In this document: piece after piece, positions 24,906-33,763 of the stretch
Numbering within the stretch: position 1 is the first letter of the stretch
How the letters are laid out: each line of letters begins with the position of its first letter
DNA from: Streptomyces sp. TRM68416
GTDB lineage: Bacteria > Actinomycetota > Actinomycetes > Streptomycetales > Streptomycetaceae
Direction: 5' to 3'
Length of the DNA stretch: 64,000 nt
Assembly (NCBI RefSeq): GCF_014596915.1
Contig: NZ_JACVWU010000039.1
Coordinates: 1-64,000 of the forward strand
The notes under the pieces: generated by a model
What the model was told of the DNA's origin: nothing
The model's database searches: none
Seen by the model: the letters and a program-made list of their open reading frames with translations, nothing else
Program-made: the position numbers and the translations under genes

Positions 24906-25041
24906 GTGTGGGTGGGGCTCGGGAGGCGTGGGTTGTGTAGCGTGGGTGGGGCCCGGTAGGCGCGGGTCGCCTGGCGTGGGTGGGGCCCGGTAGGCGCAGG
25001 TCGCCTGGCGTGGGTGGGGCCCGGTAGGCGCAGGTCGCGTG
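24906..25041. repeat. 34-bp tandem repeat, about four copies
   Basis: Three near-identical copies of a 34-bp unit start at 24940, 24974 and 25008 (GCGTGGGTGGGGCCCGGTAG plus 14 more bases), with one degenerate copy before them (24906-24939). The units touch with no spacers, so this is not CRISPR. The tract lies between two minus-strand genes (DUF2293 and DUF1772) and has no ORF of its own. Confidence 0.85.
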
Positions 25042-25055
25042 GCGGCGTTGCGCTG

Positions 25056-25751
25056 TCAGTCGGGGGCCGGCTCCGCCGACCGCCATCCCCCGATCACCGT
25101 CTCCACGAGCGCCGCGATCCGCCGCCGCGCCTCGTGCCGCGGCACCCCGCTCATCAGCAACTGGTCGTACGGCGTGTCCACATGCCGTACGGATGCCACG
25201 ACCGCCGAGATCACCGCGCCCTCGGACAGCGCCCGCCCCGCGGCACTCCGGCCCACCCGTCCGCTGCCCCGAACCGAGGCGTGCGCGGCGATCGCCCGGG
25301 CCCGCTCCTCGGGGCACCCCGGGAACAGCCGCCGAATCTCCGCGGCGAACGCCTCCGCGAACCGCGTGTCCTCCGCCGCCCGCCGCCGCGCGTCCCGCGA
25401 CCGGCGACGGCTTCTCGCCTCGGCGTCCGCGAGACAGCGCTCCTCGGCCCGGACGAGCCCCGCCTCCTCGACGAGGACGCCCTGCCGCTCGTAGCGCCCC
25501 TTGCGCCGGTTGAACCGGACCACCACCGCCGACAGCGCGCTCTCCTCCCGCGACCGCCGCGTCAGCGCGGTGTCCCCGCGCGCCAGGAAGACCAGATGCC
25601 CGAGATCGGCACAGTCGAGACAGCGCGGCGCCCCGTCCTCCAGCACGAGCAACGGCAACGGTCCGCGTCGGCACTCCGCGCAGTGCCGCCGCCGGACGGG
25701 CTGGAAGACGAGAAGTCCGGTACGGGGCGGGGTCGTTGAGGGGGACGCCAT
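25056..25751 (-). CDS. DUF2293-containing protein
   Basis: 231 residues from the ATG at 25751 (GGGAAAG upstream). The N-terminus has four cysteines (HCAECRRGPL, RCLDCADLGH) that look like a zinc ribbon. The middle is highly charged helix (RRRSRDARRRAAEDTRF). The C-terminal ~90 residues match DUF2293 (IRRLFPGCPEERARAIAAHA, VRHVDTPYDQLLMSGVPRHEAR). The function of the family is unknown; zinc-ribbon plus basic helix suggests nucleic-acid binding (inference). Confidence 0.8.
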   Translation of the reverse strand: MASPSTTPPRTGLLVFQPVRRRHCAECRRGPLPLLVLEDGAPRCLDCADLGHLVFLARGDTALTRRSREESALSAVVVRFNRRKGRYERQGVLVEEAGLVRAEERCLADAEARSRRRSRDARRRAAEDTRFAEAFAAEIRRLFPGCPEERARAIAAHASVRGSGRVGRSAAGRALSEGAVISAVVASVRHVDTPYDQLLMSGVPRHEARRRIAALVETVIGGWRSAEPAPD

Positions 25752-25857
25752 ATGAGGGTCTTTCCCCTCGTGGGTGCGGGGCCCACGTGTCGTGCCGGGG
25801 CGGGTCGGCGGGTGGGGATGTCGTTCCGCCCCACCCGGCGAAAGCGCCGCGTGGCGC

Positions 25858-26502
25858 ATGATGGGCCCTGTGCGACTCGAAGCGATCACCTGGGACCGGC
25901 TCGGCGAGAACCTGGCCGAACGGCTGCTCGACCTGAAGCCCGCCGACGGCGGTCCCTGGCCGCGCATCGCCTTCGACGGTGCGCCGGCGGCCCGCGCGGG
26001 CGACCTCGCCCAACGCGTCCACGAGGCGCTGCGCACCCGTGGCCGCCCTTCGCTCGTCGTCGGCACGGAGGGCTTTCTGCGCCCCGCCTCCCTCCGGCTG
26101 GAGTACGGCCACCGGGACGTGGAGGCCTACTACGACGGCTGGTTCGACACCGGCGCCCTGTGGCGGGAGGTCTTCGGGCCCCTCGAACCCGGTGGTGACG
26201 GCCGCGTCCTGCCCGACCTGTGGGACCCCGAGAGCGACCGTGCCACGCGTAGCCCCTATGTTCAACTCCCGCCCGGCGGAGTGCTGTTGCTCCATGGTCC
26301 TCTCCTGCTGCGACACTGGTTCCCCTTCGACCTGACCGTCCACGTCCTCCTCTCCCCGGGCGCCCTGCGCCGCCGCACCCCGGAGACCGACCACTGGACC
26401 CTCCCCGCCTTCGAGCGCTACGAGGACGAGACCGACCCGGCCGCCACCGCCGACGTCCTGATCCGCGCCGACGATCCACGCCATCCGGCCTGGAACGGCT
26501 GA
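25858..26502 (+). CDS. Uridine-kinase-like protein with degenerate P-loop
   Basis: About 214 residues from the ATGATG at 25858/25861 (a GTG at 25870 is also possible). The fold follows the Streptomyces uridine-kinase-like group: after RIAFDGAP the GxxGxGKS/T loop expected in active kinases is missing (AARAGDLAQ). Later landmarks EAYYDGWFD, LVVGTEGFLRP and VLLLHGPLLLRH are kept. It is therefore probably not a normal ATP-dependent kinase. It is divergent from the DUF2293 gene. Confidence 0.72.
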   Translation: MMGPVRLEAITWDRLGENLAERLLDLKPADGGPWPRIAFDGAPAARAGDLAQRVHEALRTRGRPSLVVGTEGFLRPASLRLEYGHRDVEAYYDGWFDTGALWREVFGPLEPGGDGRVLPDLWDPESDRATRSPYVQLPPGGVLLLHGPLLLRHWFPFDLTVHVLLSPGALRRRTPETDHWTLPAFERYEDETDPAATADVLIRADDPRHPAWNG

Positions 26503-26673
26503 CCCTGCGCTGTTGGCCGGGGGCGGCGGCCGGGGCCCGGGGCCCGGGCCCCGGCCGCCCGGGGGCTTCGCGGGCTGAGGTGCGGTCCCTGACGGGCGCG
26601 GCGAGAATGAAGGGCGCCGGGACCAGCGGCGCACCCTGCGCCGTGCCGGCCGCCCGGTACCAGGAGGTATTCC

Positions 26674-27102
26674 ATGACCACCGCCGGAGAGATCATGCAC
26701 CGGGGCGCCCAGTGGATCCCCGCCCACGAGACCCTGGACCGCGCCGCCCAGCTGATGCGCGACCTGGGCGTCGGCGCCCTGCCCATCAGTGACCAGAACG
26801 AACGGCTCTGCGGCATCCTGACCGACCGCGACATCGTCGTCGGCTGCGTGGCCATGGGGCACGACCCGGCCAAGGTCACCGCCGGCGAGATGGCCCAGGG
26901 CACACCGCGCTGGATCGAGGCGGACGCCGACGTCAGCGACGTGCTCCGGGAGATGCAGGAGCACCAGATCCGCCGGCTCCCCGTCATCGAGAACAAGCGG
27001 CTGGTCGGCATGATCAGCGAAGCGGACCTGGCCCAGCATCTGACGGAGAACCAGATCGCCGGCTGGGCCGAGAGCGTCTACGCCGGTCCCCCCTCGCGCT
27101 GA
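26674..27102 (+). CDS. Stand-alone tandem CBS-domain protein
   Basis: 142 residues from an ATG with a strong AGGAGG box. Two CBS motifs in tandem: first about 5-62 (AGEIMHRGAQWI, LGVGALPISDQNERLCGILTDRDIV) and second about 72-132 (AGEMAQGTPRWIEADADVSDVL, RRLPVIENKRLVGMISEADLA). Such Bateman modules bind adenosyl nucleotides; stand-alone copies resemble mycobacterial HRP1-type stress proteins. Ligand not readable. Confidence 0.92.
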   Translation: MTTAGEIMHRGAQWIPAHETLDRAAQLMRDLGVGALPISDQNERLCGILTDRDIVVGCVAMGHDPAKVTAGEMAQGTPRWIEADADVSDVLREMQEHQIRRLPVIENKRLVGMISEADLAQHLTENQIAGWAESVYAGPPSR

Positions 27103-27114
27103 CCCGCGCCCCCG

Positions 27115-28296
27115 TCACAGCCAGCCGTTGCGCCGGAAGCCCCGGTACAGCGTCAGACACGCGACCGCTATCACGCCTATGACGAGCGGGTAGCCGAACT
27201 TCCCTTGCAGCTCGGGCATGTGATCGAAGTTCATGCCGTACACACCGCAGACCATTGTCGGTACGGCGATCAGGGCGGCCCAGGCTGTGATCCTCCGCAT
27301 GTCCTCGTTCTGGGCGACCGTCACCTGGGCCAGGTGCGCCTGAAGGATCGAGTTGATCAGTTCGTCGAACGCGGCGATCTGCTCGGTGGCCCGCAGCAGG
27401 TGGTCGGCGACGTCACGGAAGTAGGCCTGTATCTCCGGGTCGACCACCCGGATCGGCCGGGTGGCCAACTCCGTCAGCGGGCGGGCCAGCGGTGCCGCCG
27501 CCCGTTTCAGTTCCAGGAGTTCGCGCTTGAGCTGGTAGATGCGCCCTGGGTCGACGCGCGCCCCGCTTTCCGCGAACACGTCCGTCTCCACCTGGTCGAT
27601 GTCCGCCTGCACGGCGTCGGTGACGCTCAGGTAGTCGTCGACCACATGGTCCGCGAGCGCGTGCAGCACCGCCGCCGGCCCCTTGGCGAGCTGCTCGGGT
27701 TCCGACTCCAGTTCCTCGCGCAGGGGGCCGAGCGAGCCGTGCCTGCCGTGCCGGACGGTGATCACGAAGTCCTGGCCGACGAACACCATGATCTCGCCCG
27801 TGTTCACGACCTCGCTGGTCGCGGTGAGCTCCTCGTGCTCGACATAGTGAACCGTCTTGAACACGGCGAACAGCGTCTCGTCGTAGCGCTCCAGCTTCGG
27901 GCGCTGATGAGCCTCGATGGCGTCCTCGACGGCCAGTGGATGCAGGTCGAAGAGTTCGGCGATGCCCGCGAACTCCTCGTTCGTCGGCTCGTGCAGGCCG
28001 AGCCAGACGAAACCGTCGCCGCGCTTGCGCACCCGTTCCATGGTGTCGGCCAGGTCGCCGGTCGCGGGCACCCGGACGCCCTCGCGGTACATCACGCAGT
28101 TCACCACGGAGGAGCCCAGCGGGGAGCGGGCCGGGTGGCTCAGGTCGACGCGGGGGCGTCGCCGGGCCAGCCGTGCCACCTTGCGCAGGCCGCCGACCTT
28201 TCCGAGGCCCGTGACCTTCCGCAGATTGCCTGCCACATTGCCTGCCATGTTCCCCGCCGTGTTCCCCGCCGTGTTCCCCGCGATGTTCCCCGCCAT
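27115..28296 (-). CDS. corA: CorA-type Mg2+/Co2+ channel with N-terminal AGNx repeats
   Basis: 393 residues. A large cytoplasmic domain (MYREGVRV to FDELINSILQ) with the long helix of CorA proteins is followed by two C-terminal transmembrane helices; the pore signature YGMNFDHMPE stands between them. The N-terminal ~25 residues are six tandem AGNx units, coded by a 12-bp DNA repeat, plus a basic region; these are not part of the family. An internal start at 28248 or at MYREG could bypass them. The ribosome-binding site AAGGAG is 12 bases from the ATG, a somewhat long spacing. Confidence 0.92.
   Translation of the reverse strand: MAGNIAGNTAGNTAGNMAGNVAGNLRKVTGLGKVGGLRKVARLARRRPRVDLSHPARSPLGSSVVNCVMYREGVRVPATGDLADTMERVRKRGDGFVWLGLHEPTNEEFAGIAELFDLHPLAVEDAIEAHQRPKLERYDETLFAVFKTVHYVEHEELTATSEVVNTGEIMVFVGQDFVITVRHGRHGSLGPLREELESEPEQLAKGPAAVLHALADHVVDDYLSVTDAVQADIDQVETDVFAESGARVDPGRIYQLKRELLELKRAAAPLARPLTELATRPIRVVDPEIQAYFRDVADHLLRATEQIAAFDELINSILQAHLAQVTVAQNEDMRRITAWAALIAVPTMVCGVYGMNFDHMPELQGKFGYPLVIGVIAVACLTLYRGFRRNGWL
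28224..28295 (-). repeat. 12-bp repeat coding AGNx in CorA
   Basis: Six tandem 12-bp units (28224-28295), of the type GTTCCCCGCCGT and ATTGCCTGCCAC on the plus strand, encode six copies of A-G-N-x at the CorA N-terminus. The length should be variable by slippage. Confidence 0.85.
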
Positions 28297-28496
28297 GGGT
28301 ATGTGGATCTCCTTGCGTGGATCTCCTCGCGCCGTGTTCCCGCGCTCGTCGCGTCAGTTTGCCAGTTCGCGTCGAGGGCCGGGGAAGGCTGTGGGAACAG
28401 GACGTTCCGCTTTGTTCCCGGCTGTGGACGAAGCCGTCGAGCCGTCCCGTCCGTGTTCCGGTTTGGGACAAGAGGGATAACTGGGATGATCACGGC

Positions 28497-29291
28497 ATGA
28501 CGCGATCCGACGGGTATCTCCTCGACAACCGACAGAGCGAAGCGGGTGAACGGTTCGCCGCCTTCGCCGCCCTCTTCGACCCCACGACCTTCCGGCACCT
28601 CGAAGCGCTCGGCGTCGGACCCGGCTGGCGTTGCTGGGAGGTCGGCGCCGGTGGCACCTCCGTGGTGTCCTGGCTGGCCAAGAAGGTCGGTCCGACGGGA
28701 CGGGTGGTCGCGACGGACATCGACACCTCGCAGATGGCCGCGGCCGCCCGGCCGCCGGTCGAGGTGCGCGTCCATGACGTGGGGGCCGAGGAGCCGCCGG
28801 GGGACGGCTTCGACCTGGTGCACGCCCGGCTCGTCCTCGTTCATGTCCCGGACCGGGAGAGGGCGTTGCGGTCCATGATCAGCGCCCTGCGGCCCGGCGG
28901 CCGACTCCTGGTGGAGGACGCCGATCCCGCCCTCCAGCCCCTGACCTGTCCCGACGAGTACGGCCCCGAACAGCAGTTGGCGAACGGGCTGCGGCAGGGC
29001 CTTCGCAAGCTGCTCGCCGACCGTGGCGCCGACCTCTCCTACGGACGCAGACTTCCGCGCCTGCTCCGGTCGGCCGGCCTCGACCGGGTGGAGGCCGACG
29101 GGTACTTCCCGGTTGCCTCGCCCGCCTGCGCCGCGTTGGAGTCCGCCACGATCCGCCAGGTCCGCGACCGACTCGTCACCGCGGGCCTCGCCACGGACCA
29201 GGACATCGACCGCCACCTCGCGAACGTGGCCGCGGGCGGGATGGACCTGGCCACGGCCCCGATGATCTCAGCATGGGGCCGCAAGCCGTAG
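28497..29291 (+). CDS. Class-I SAM-dependent methyltransferase
   Basis: 264 residues from the ATG at 28497 (the frame continues upstream, without a better start). SAM motif I is CWEVGAGGTSVVSWLA (about 43-58), motif II VVATDID (about 70-76), and a later FDLVHARLVLVHVP helix. Close in type to UbiE/BioC-like methyltransferases of Streptomyces. The substrate is unknown. Divergent from corA with 200 bp between starts. Confidence 0.85.
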   Translation: MTRSDGYLLDNRQSEAGERFAAFAALFDPTTFRHLEALGVGPGWRCWEVGAGGTSVVSWLAKKVGPTGRVVATDIDTSQMAAAARPPVEVRVHDVGAEEPPGDGFDLVHARLVLVHVPDRERALRSMISALRPGGRLLVEDADPALQPLTCPDEYGPEQQLANGLRQGLRKLLADRGADLSYGRRLPRLLRSAGLDRVEADGYFPVASPACAALESATIRQVRDRLVTAGLATDQDIDRHLANVAAGGMDLATAPMISAWGRKP

Positions 29292-29429
29292 ACACGGCCG
29301 ACAAGGCGCGGAACATACCGTCACCGCGGCCGCACCGTCCCCACGGCCCGACCTCGCACCGCTGCCCGTCCGCACTGTCCCACCCCGGTCACCGACAGGG
29401 CGGACCCGCACCGGCCTCCAACGAGCGGC

Positions 29430-29830
29430 CCGGTCTGCGGGGGAGTGGGGCCGCCGATACCCCGGCGGAGCGAGTCAGCCGTACCCCGGCGGAGCGAGTC
29501 CGCCGGTACCCCGGCGGGGCGGCTCCACGCCGGTACCCCGGCGGGGCGGTCTACGCCGGTTTCCGGCGGGTGAGTCCGGTGTGTGGCGGGGTGAGTCCAC
29601 TGGCTTTCCGGCCGGGAGGGTCCCCGCCGGTTTCCGGCCGGGAGGGGTCCTCGCTGGTTTCCGGTGAGGCGGGCTCGCACAGGTCCCTGGCAGGGCGGGT
29701 CCGTATGCGTCTCCGGCGGGGCGGTCTACGCCGGTTTCCGGCCGGGAGGGGCCCGCGTCGGTTTCCGGTGAGGCGAGCCCGCACCGGCCCTGGCCGGGTG
29801 GGGCCGCCCCCGGTCGCGGCGGAGCCGGTT
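29430..29830. repeat. Degenerate GC-rich repeats between convergent genes
   Basis: The gap 29292-29838 holds no gene. From 29430 units like TACCCCGGCGGAGCGAGTC recur with a 24-27 bp period, then GTTTCCGGCCGGGAGGGG units, and a ~100-bp block around 29630-29700 recurs at 29730-29800 with changes. No unique spacers and no coding bias. Confidence 0.75.
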
Positions 29831-29838
29831 CGTGTCGG

Positions 29839-30753
29839 TCAGTCCGCCGACGGCGGTCTGCCGCCCACCCGTTCCACTGCCAGGGCTCCCGCCCGGCAGC
29901 CTTCCCCCGCCGCCTGCTCGGGGTCGGCGCCCTGGAGCAGGGACGCGAGGAACGCGCCCGTGAACGCGTCGCCCGCCCCCGTGGTGTCCGTCGGGGTTGC
30001 CGGAGCGGACGGCACGTGGGCGTGCACCGCGCCGCCGCGGGCCACCAGGGCACCGTCTGCCCCCAGTTTGGCGACGACCAGAGGGACGCGGCGGCTCAGC
30101 GCGGCCGCCGCGTCCGCCGCATCGGGCAACCCCGTGAGCAGGCAGGCCTCGTCCCGACTGGGCAGCAGCACGTCGACCCCCTCGACGAGGGCCAGGGCGC
30201 GGTCGGCACCCAGCTCCGCGAGGAACCCGGCCGAGGCCGGATCCAGACTCACCGGAACGCCGCGCGCGCGTGCCGACTTCATGGCCACGGCCAGGAACGC
30301 CCGGCTCGGCTCGGAGAACAGCAGATAGCCCGACAGATGCAGCCGGGCGACACCGTCGAGCAGCTCGTCCGACCAGTCGGCGGGGTCCAGCAGCAGCGAG
30401 GCGCCACTGTCGGTGAGGAACGTCCGCTCGGCGGTGGCACCCGTGTCGACCAGGCAGATCACCGTCCCCGTCGGCGCGTCGGAATCGACGACGAGACGGG
30501 CCCGGACCCCGCGCGCGGCCAGCTCCCGCTCGTGCCAGACCGCCGCGTCCGCGCCGACCCGCCCGAGCAGGCGCACCTCCGCGCCACCCCAGTGCGCGGC
30601 CCAGCAGGCCACATTGGCGCCCGCGCCACCCGGCACCGTCCGGATCACCGCTGCCGTGTCCGTACCCGAGGCGAGCGGCCCACGGTGCCGGGCCACTACG
30701 TCGGTGATGACATCACCGACGACGAGCAACGCCCCGCCCGGACTCCCTCTCAT
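29839..30753 (-). CDS. psuK: PfkB-family kinase, probable pseudouridine kinase
   Basis: 304 residues. A PfkB/ribokinase fold: VVGDVITDVVA at the N-terminus, GGAGANVACWAAHWGG (sugar-side motif) and DTTGAGDAFTGAFL with catalytic D262. The start overlaps the stop of psuG (ATGA, 30750-30753), so the two are cotranslated. This pairing gives the pathway: the kinase makes pseudouridine 5'-phosphate and PsuG cleaves it to uracil and ribose 5-phosphate. The name rests on the neighbour. Confidence 0.85.
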   Translation of the reverse strand: MRGSPGGALLVVGDVITDVVARHRGPLASGTDTAAVIRTVPGGAGANVACWAAHWGGAEVRLLGRVGADAAVWHERELAARGVRARLVVDSDAPTGTVICLVDTGATAERTFLTDSGASLLLDPADWSDELLDGVARLHLSGYLLFSEPSRAFLAVAMKSARARGVPVSLDPASAGFLAELGADRALALVEGVDVLLPSRDEACLLTGLPDAADAAAALSRRVPLVVAKLGADGALVARGGAVHAHVPSAPATPTDTTGAGDAFTGAFLASLLQGADPEQAAGEGCRAGALAVERVGGRPPSAD

Positions 30754-31658
30754 GCCCCGGCCCACGCCGCGGCGATGCGCCCCGCCAGCCGTACATTGCC
30801 GCGCACGGCCGCCAGATTGGCTTCCAGAGAGGCCCCGTCGGTGTGTCGCACCAGGTAGTCCAGCAGGAACGGCGTGACCGCCTGGCCGGTGACGCCCTCC
30901 GCCTCGCACGTGCGCAGCGCGTCGGCGAGCACACGCGCGTGCAGCTCCGGATCCAACTGCTCGGCCTCCGGCACCGGATTGGCGACGATCAGCGCCGACT
31001 CCGGCCCGGCCAGCTCGTCCTGGGCCCGCATCACCTGCGCCACCTGCTCCGGCGACTCCAGCGTCCACTCCACCGGATGCCCCGAGTCGGACAGGTAGAA
31101 GCCGGGGAAGCGGTCGGTGCCGTATCCGGCCACCGCGACCCCCAGCGTCTCCAGCCGCTGCAGCGTCGCCGGCACGTCCAGGATCGACTTCACCCCCGCA
31201 CACACCACCGTGATCCGCGTGCGGGCCAGCAGACCGAGGTCGGCCGACTCGTCCTGGGTCACCGTCCACTCCCGGTGCACCCCGCCGAGCCCGCCCGTCG
31301 CGAACACCCGGACGCCCGCCAGGGCCGCCAACAGGGCCGTCGCCGACACCGTGGTCGCCCCGCTCGCCCCCGAGGCCACCGCGAGGGGCAGATCCCGGTG
31401 CCCCAGCTTGCGGATCCCGTCCTCGTTCGCGATCCGTTCCAACTGCTCCTTGTCCAGGCCGACATGAGGCACACCGTCCAGCACGGCGATCGTCGCCGGC
31501 ACGGCGCCCTCACCGCGTACGACGTCCTCCAGCTCCAGCGCCACCTGGAGATTGCGCGGGCGCGGCAGCCCGTGCGCGATGATCGTGGACTCCAGGGCAA
31601 CCACGGGCCGACGCGCGTCGATCGCCGCCCGTACCTCTTCCGACACCACCAGCGCCAC
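30750..31658 (-). CDS. psuG: Pseudouridine-5'-phosphate glycosidase
   Basis: 302 residues from a GTG at 31658, preceded by AGGAGG; the frame extends upstream without need. The PsuG signatures are present: VALESTIIAHGLPRP at the N-terminus (about 21-35), a GVPHVGLD segment, FATGGLGGVHRE in the middle and an IVANPVPE segment near 220. It cleaves the C-C bond of pseudouridine 5'-phosphate in RNA nucleoside salvage. It is first in the operon with psuK. Confidence 0.95.
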   Translation of the reverse strand: MALVVSEEVRAAIDARRPVVALESTIIAHGLPRPRNLQVALELEDVVRGEGAVPATIAVLDGVPHVGLDKEQLERIANEDGIRKLGHRDLPLAVASGASGATTVSATALLAALAGVRVFATGGLGGVHREWTVTQDESADLGLLARTRITVVCAGVKSILDVPATLQRLETLGVAVAGYGTDRFPGFYLSDSGHPVEWTLESPEQVAQVMRAQDELAGPESALIVANPVPEAEQLDPELHARVLADALRTCEAEGVTGQAVTPFLLDYLVRHTDGASLEANLAAVRGNVRLAGRIAAAWAGA

Positions 31659-31768
31659 GCGCCTGCCTCCTGTCAGTCGATCAGTCGGTCTTCCTTCCCA
31701 TCCCTGGCGGGCGCGGCAGCCCGTCAAACCACTTGCGGCCTGTGGGGCACGACACCAGCCTGGGACGC

Positions 31769-32197
31769 ATGACCGACCACACCGCACGTCTCGACCACGT
31801 CGTTCTCTGGGTGCGCGACCCGATCGGCTCGGCCGAGTTCTACGAGAAGACGCTGGGCATGGAGCCCGTCAGGCTCGCCGACTTCGCCGCCGGCCAGGTG
31901 CCCTTCCCCTCGGTACGGCTCAACGAGGAGACGATCCTCGACCTCATGCCGCAGACCATGGCCGAACGCATGAAGATGCTCCCCGGCGCCGCGGAGAGCG
32001 CCGGACACCCGGTCAACCACGTCTGCATCGCGCTGCCGGGCGACGACTTCGACGCGCTCCGCGCCCGCCTGGAGGAGAGCGCCGTACCCGTCTCGGACAT
32101 CGGATTCGACTCCTTCGGCGCCCGCGGCATGGCCAAGCGCAGCTTCTACTTCCGCGACCCCGACGGCAACGTCTTCGAGGCCCGGCACTACGACTAG
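31769..32197 (+). CDS. VOC (glyoxalase/bleomycin-resistance) family protein
   Basis: 142 residues from the ATG at 31769. One VOC domain: RLDHVVLWVRDPIGSAEFYEKTLGMEPV at the N-terminus and FYFRDPDGNVFEARHY at the C-terminus, with H10, a second His in NHVCIALPG, and E in NVFEARH as likely metal ligands. Metal-dependent lyase or dioxygenase; substrate unknown. The start is divergent from psuG. Confidence 0.87.
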   Translation: MTDHTARLDHVVLWVRDPIGSAEFYEKTLGMEPVRLADFAAGQVPFPSVRLNEETILDLMPQTMAERMKMLPGAAESAGHPVNHVCIALPGDDFDALRARLEESAVPVSDIGFDSFGARGMAKRSFYFRDPDGNVFEARHYD

Positions 32198-32258
32198 GCA
32201 CGCCCACGAGAGCCGGGTGTCCATGCGCGTGGACACCCCGTTCGGCCGGCCGCCGTGC

Positions 32259-32813
32259 TCAGAACAGCGGCTCGGGCAGGACCCCCTCCAGGGCCAGCAG
32301 CTTCCGCTTGGTCTCCAGACCGCCGCCGAATCCGCCGATGCCGCCGTCGCTCTCGACGACCCGGTGGCAGGGCACGACGACCGGCAGCGGATTGGCGCCC
32401 ATCGCCGTACCGACCGCCTGGGCGGCGCCGGGCTGGCCCACCCGCCCGGCCAGGTCGCCGTAGCCGACGACCGAGCCGTACGGCACACCGGCCGCCAGCT
32501 CGCGCAGCACCTGCCGGTTGAAGCCCGAGATCAGCGACCAGTCCAGCGGCAGGTCGAAGTCGTGCCGCTCGCCCGCGAAATACGCCTTCACCTGGCGTAT
32601 CGCCTCGGCGAGCAGTGGCGAGCCGGGTGCCTCGACGGGCTCGCGGCCCAGCCGGGACCCGAGCCGCTCCAGAGCCTTGTCGCGCACCGCGTCGGTGGCG
32701 TGGAACACGACGTTGACCAGACCCTCGTGGGTCGCGGCCAGCAACAGCGGACCGATGTCGGTGCCGACGACGGTCCACACGACCTGCTGCTCGTACTGCC
32801 CGTGGCTGTCCAT
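32259..32813 (-). CDS. ogt: Methylated-DNA-protein-cysteine methyltransferase
   Basis: 184 residues from the ATG at 32813. The alkyl-acceptor motif VVPCHRVV carries C149; upstream are the recognition helix QAVGTAMGANP and the GYGDLAGRVG segment. It repairs O6-methylguanine and O4-methylthymine in DNA by irreversible transfer to the cysteine. The promoter upstream is almost identical to that of uvrB and fits the PafBC-type damage motif, so damage induction is likely (inference). Confidence 0.95.
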   Translation of the reverse strand: MDSHGQYEQQVVWTVVGTDIGPLLLAATHEGLVNVVFHATDAVRDKALERLGSRLGREPVEAPGSPLLAEAIRQVKAYFAGERHDFDLPLDWSLISGFNRQVLRELAAGVPYGSVVGYGDLAGRVGQPGAAQAVGTAMGANPLPVVVPCHRVVESDGGIGGFGGGLETKRKLLALEGVLPEPLF

Positions 32814-32820
32814 GCGCCCC

Positions 32821-32843
32821 ACCGTACGGCCGCCCACTGACAA
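32821..32843 (-). promoter_or_regulatory. PafBC-type damage promoter of ogt
   Basis: On the minus strand: TTGTCAGTG (32843-32835), 8 bases GGCGGCCG, TACGGT (32826-32821), then the ATG at 32813. It fits TTGTCRGTG-N8-TAnnnT exactly and differs from the uvrB promoter at only one base over 23. The transcript would be almost leaderless. Confidence 0.8.
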
Positions 32844-32887
32844 CGCCCGGGGCGCCGGCAGGAAGGCTGGGGCGCCCCGGGCGCTGA

Positions 32888-33763
32888 TCACACTCCGTGC
32901 ACGGCGTCCCGTACGACGTCGGGCTTGTTGGTGATGATGCCGTCGACGCCGTACCCGGTGACCAGCCGGGCGGTGTCCGCGTCGTTGACGGTCCAGGTGA
33001 AGACCTCCAGCGGCCTGCCGTGCGGTCCGCTGAACGCGTGCACGGCGGCGACGTAGCTCGTGGAGAGCGAGCCGTACGAGGGGTTGATCTGGTCGGCGAA
33101 GGTGGCGTACCCGGGCAGGTCCGACACGTCCGGGGTGCCGAGGAGCCCGGTCTTGACACCCGGTTCGAGGTCGTGGACGGTCCGCAGGCTCTCCGCGCTG
33201 AAGCTCTGCACGATCAGCCGGTCGGCCACATGCTGCCGGTCGAGCCAGCCCTCGTTGTCGAGCACCTTCAGGGTCTGCTGCTCGATGCCCGGGTAGAGGT
33301 CGGGGTTCTTGATCTCCAGGAGCAGCTTCTGGTGGTGGTGCTCGACCCGGCCCACGTACTGCTCCAGCGTCGGCACGCGCGCGCCCGCGTAGGCGGGCCC
33401 GAACCAGCTTCCCGCGTCCAGAAGGGCGATCTCGGCCGCCGTGAAGTCCCTGACCTTCCAGGGCGCCCGGTCGGGGAAGACCTCCTCGACGTCCGTGGTC
33501 CGCTTCAGATTGTCGTCGTGGATGACGACCAGTTCGCCGTCCCTGGTGCGCTGGACGTCGTTCTCGATCCAGTCGACACCGAGCTCCGCCGCCTTGTCCA
33601 CGGCGGCCAGGGTGTTCTCGGGAGCGTAGGCGGAGGCGCCCCGGTGGGCGATGACCGTCGGAGGCTCGACGGCGATGCCGGCCCCGGCGTCGGAGGTGGG
33701 CAGCAGGAAGGCGGCGGTCCCCAGGAGTGCGGTGGCCATGGCGGCAACAGCGCGCGCGTGCAT
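32888..33763 (-). CDS. glpQ: Secreted glycerophosphodiester phosphodiesterase
   Basis: 291 residues with a signal peptide (about 1-28, ending DAGAGIA) and a GAGGAG ribosome-binding site. GDPD landmarks in order: AHRGASAYAPENT (catalytic His and Glu), WIENDVQRTRDGELVVIHDD (Glu, Asp, second His), LLLEIKNP and the C-terminal GVDGIITNKPDV. Hydrolyses glycerophosphodiesters outside the cell, giving glycerol 3-phosphate. It is divergent from the MHYT gene. Confidence 0.93.
   Translation of the reverse strand: MHARAVAAMATALLGTAAFLLPTSDAGAGIAVEPPTVIAHRGASAYAPENTLAAVDKAAELGVDWIENDVQRTRDGELVVIHDDNLKRTTDVEEVFPDRAPWKVRDFTAAEIALLDAGSWFGPAYAGARVPTLEQYVGRVEHHHQKLLLEIKNPDLYPGIEQQTLKVLDNEGWLDRQHVADRLIVQSFSAESLRTVHDLEPGVKTGLLGTPDVSDLPGYATFADQINPSYGSLSTSYVAAVHAFSGPHGRPLEVFTWTVNDADTARLVTGYGVDGIITNKPDVVRDAVHGV

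Noticed and set aside
24906..25041. 34-bp repeats as a CRISPR array
   Set aside because: The units touch each other with no variable spacers and no cas gene is near.
29273..30328. 351-codon frame after the methyltransferase gene
   Set aside because: It crosses repeat DNA and then runs antisense to psuK; composition-driven.
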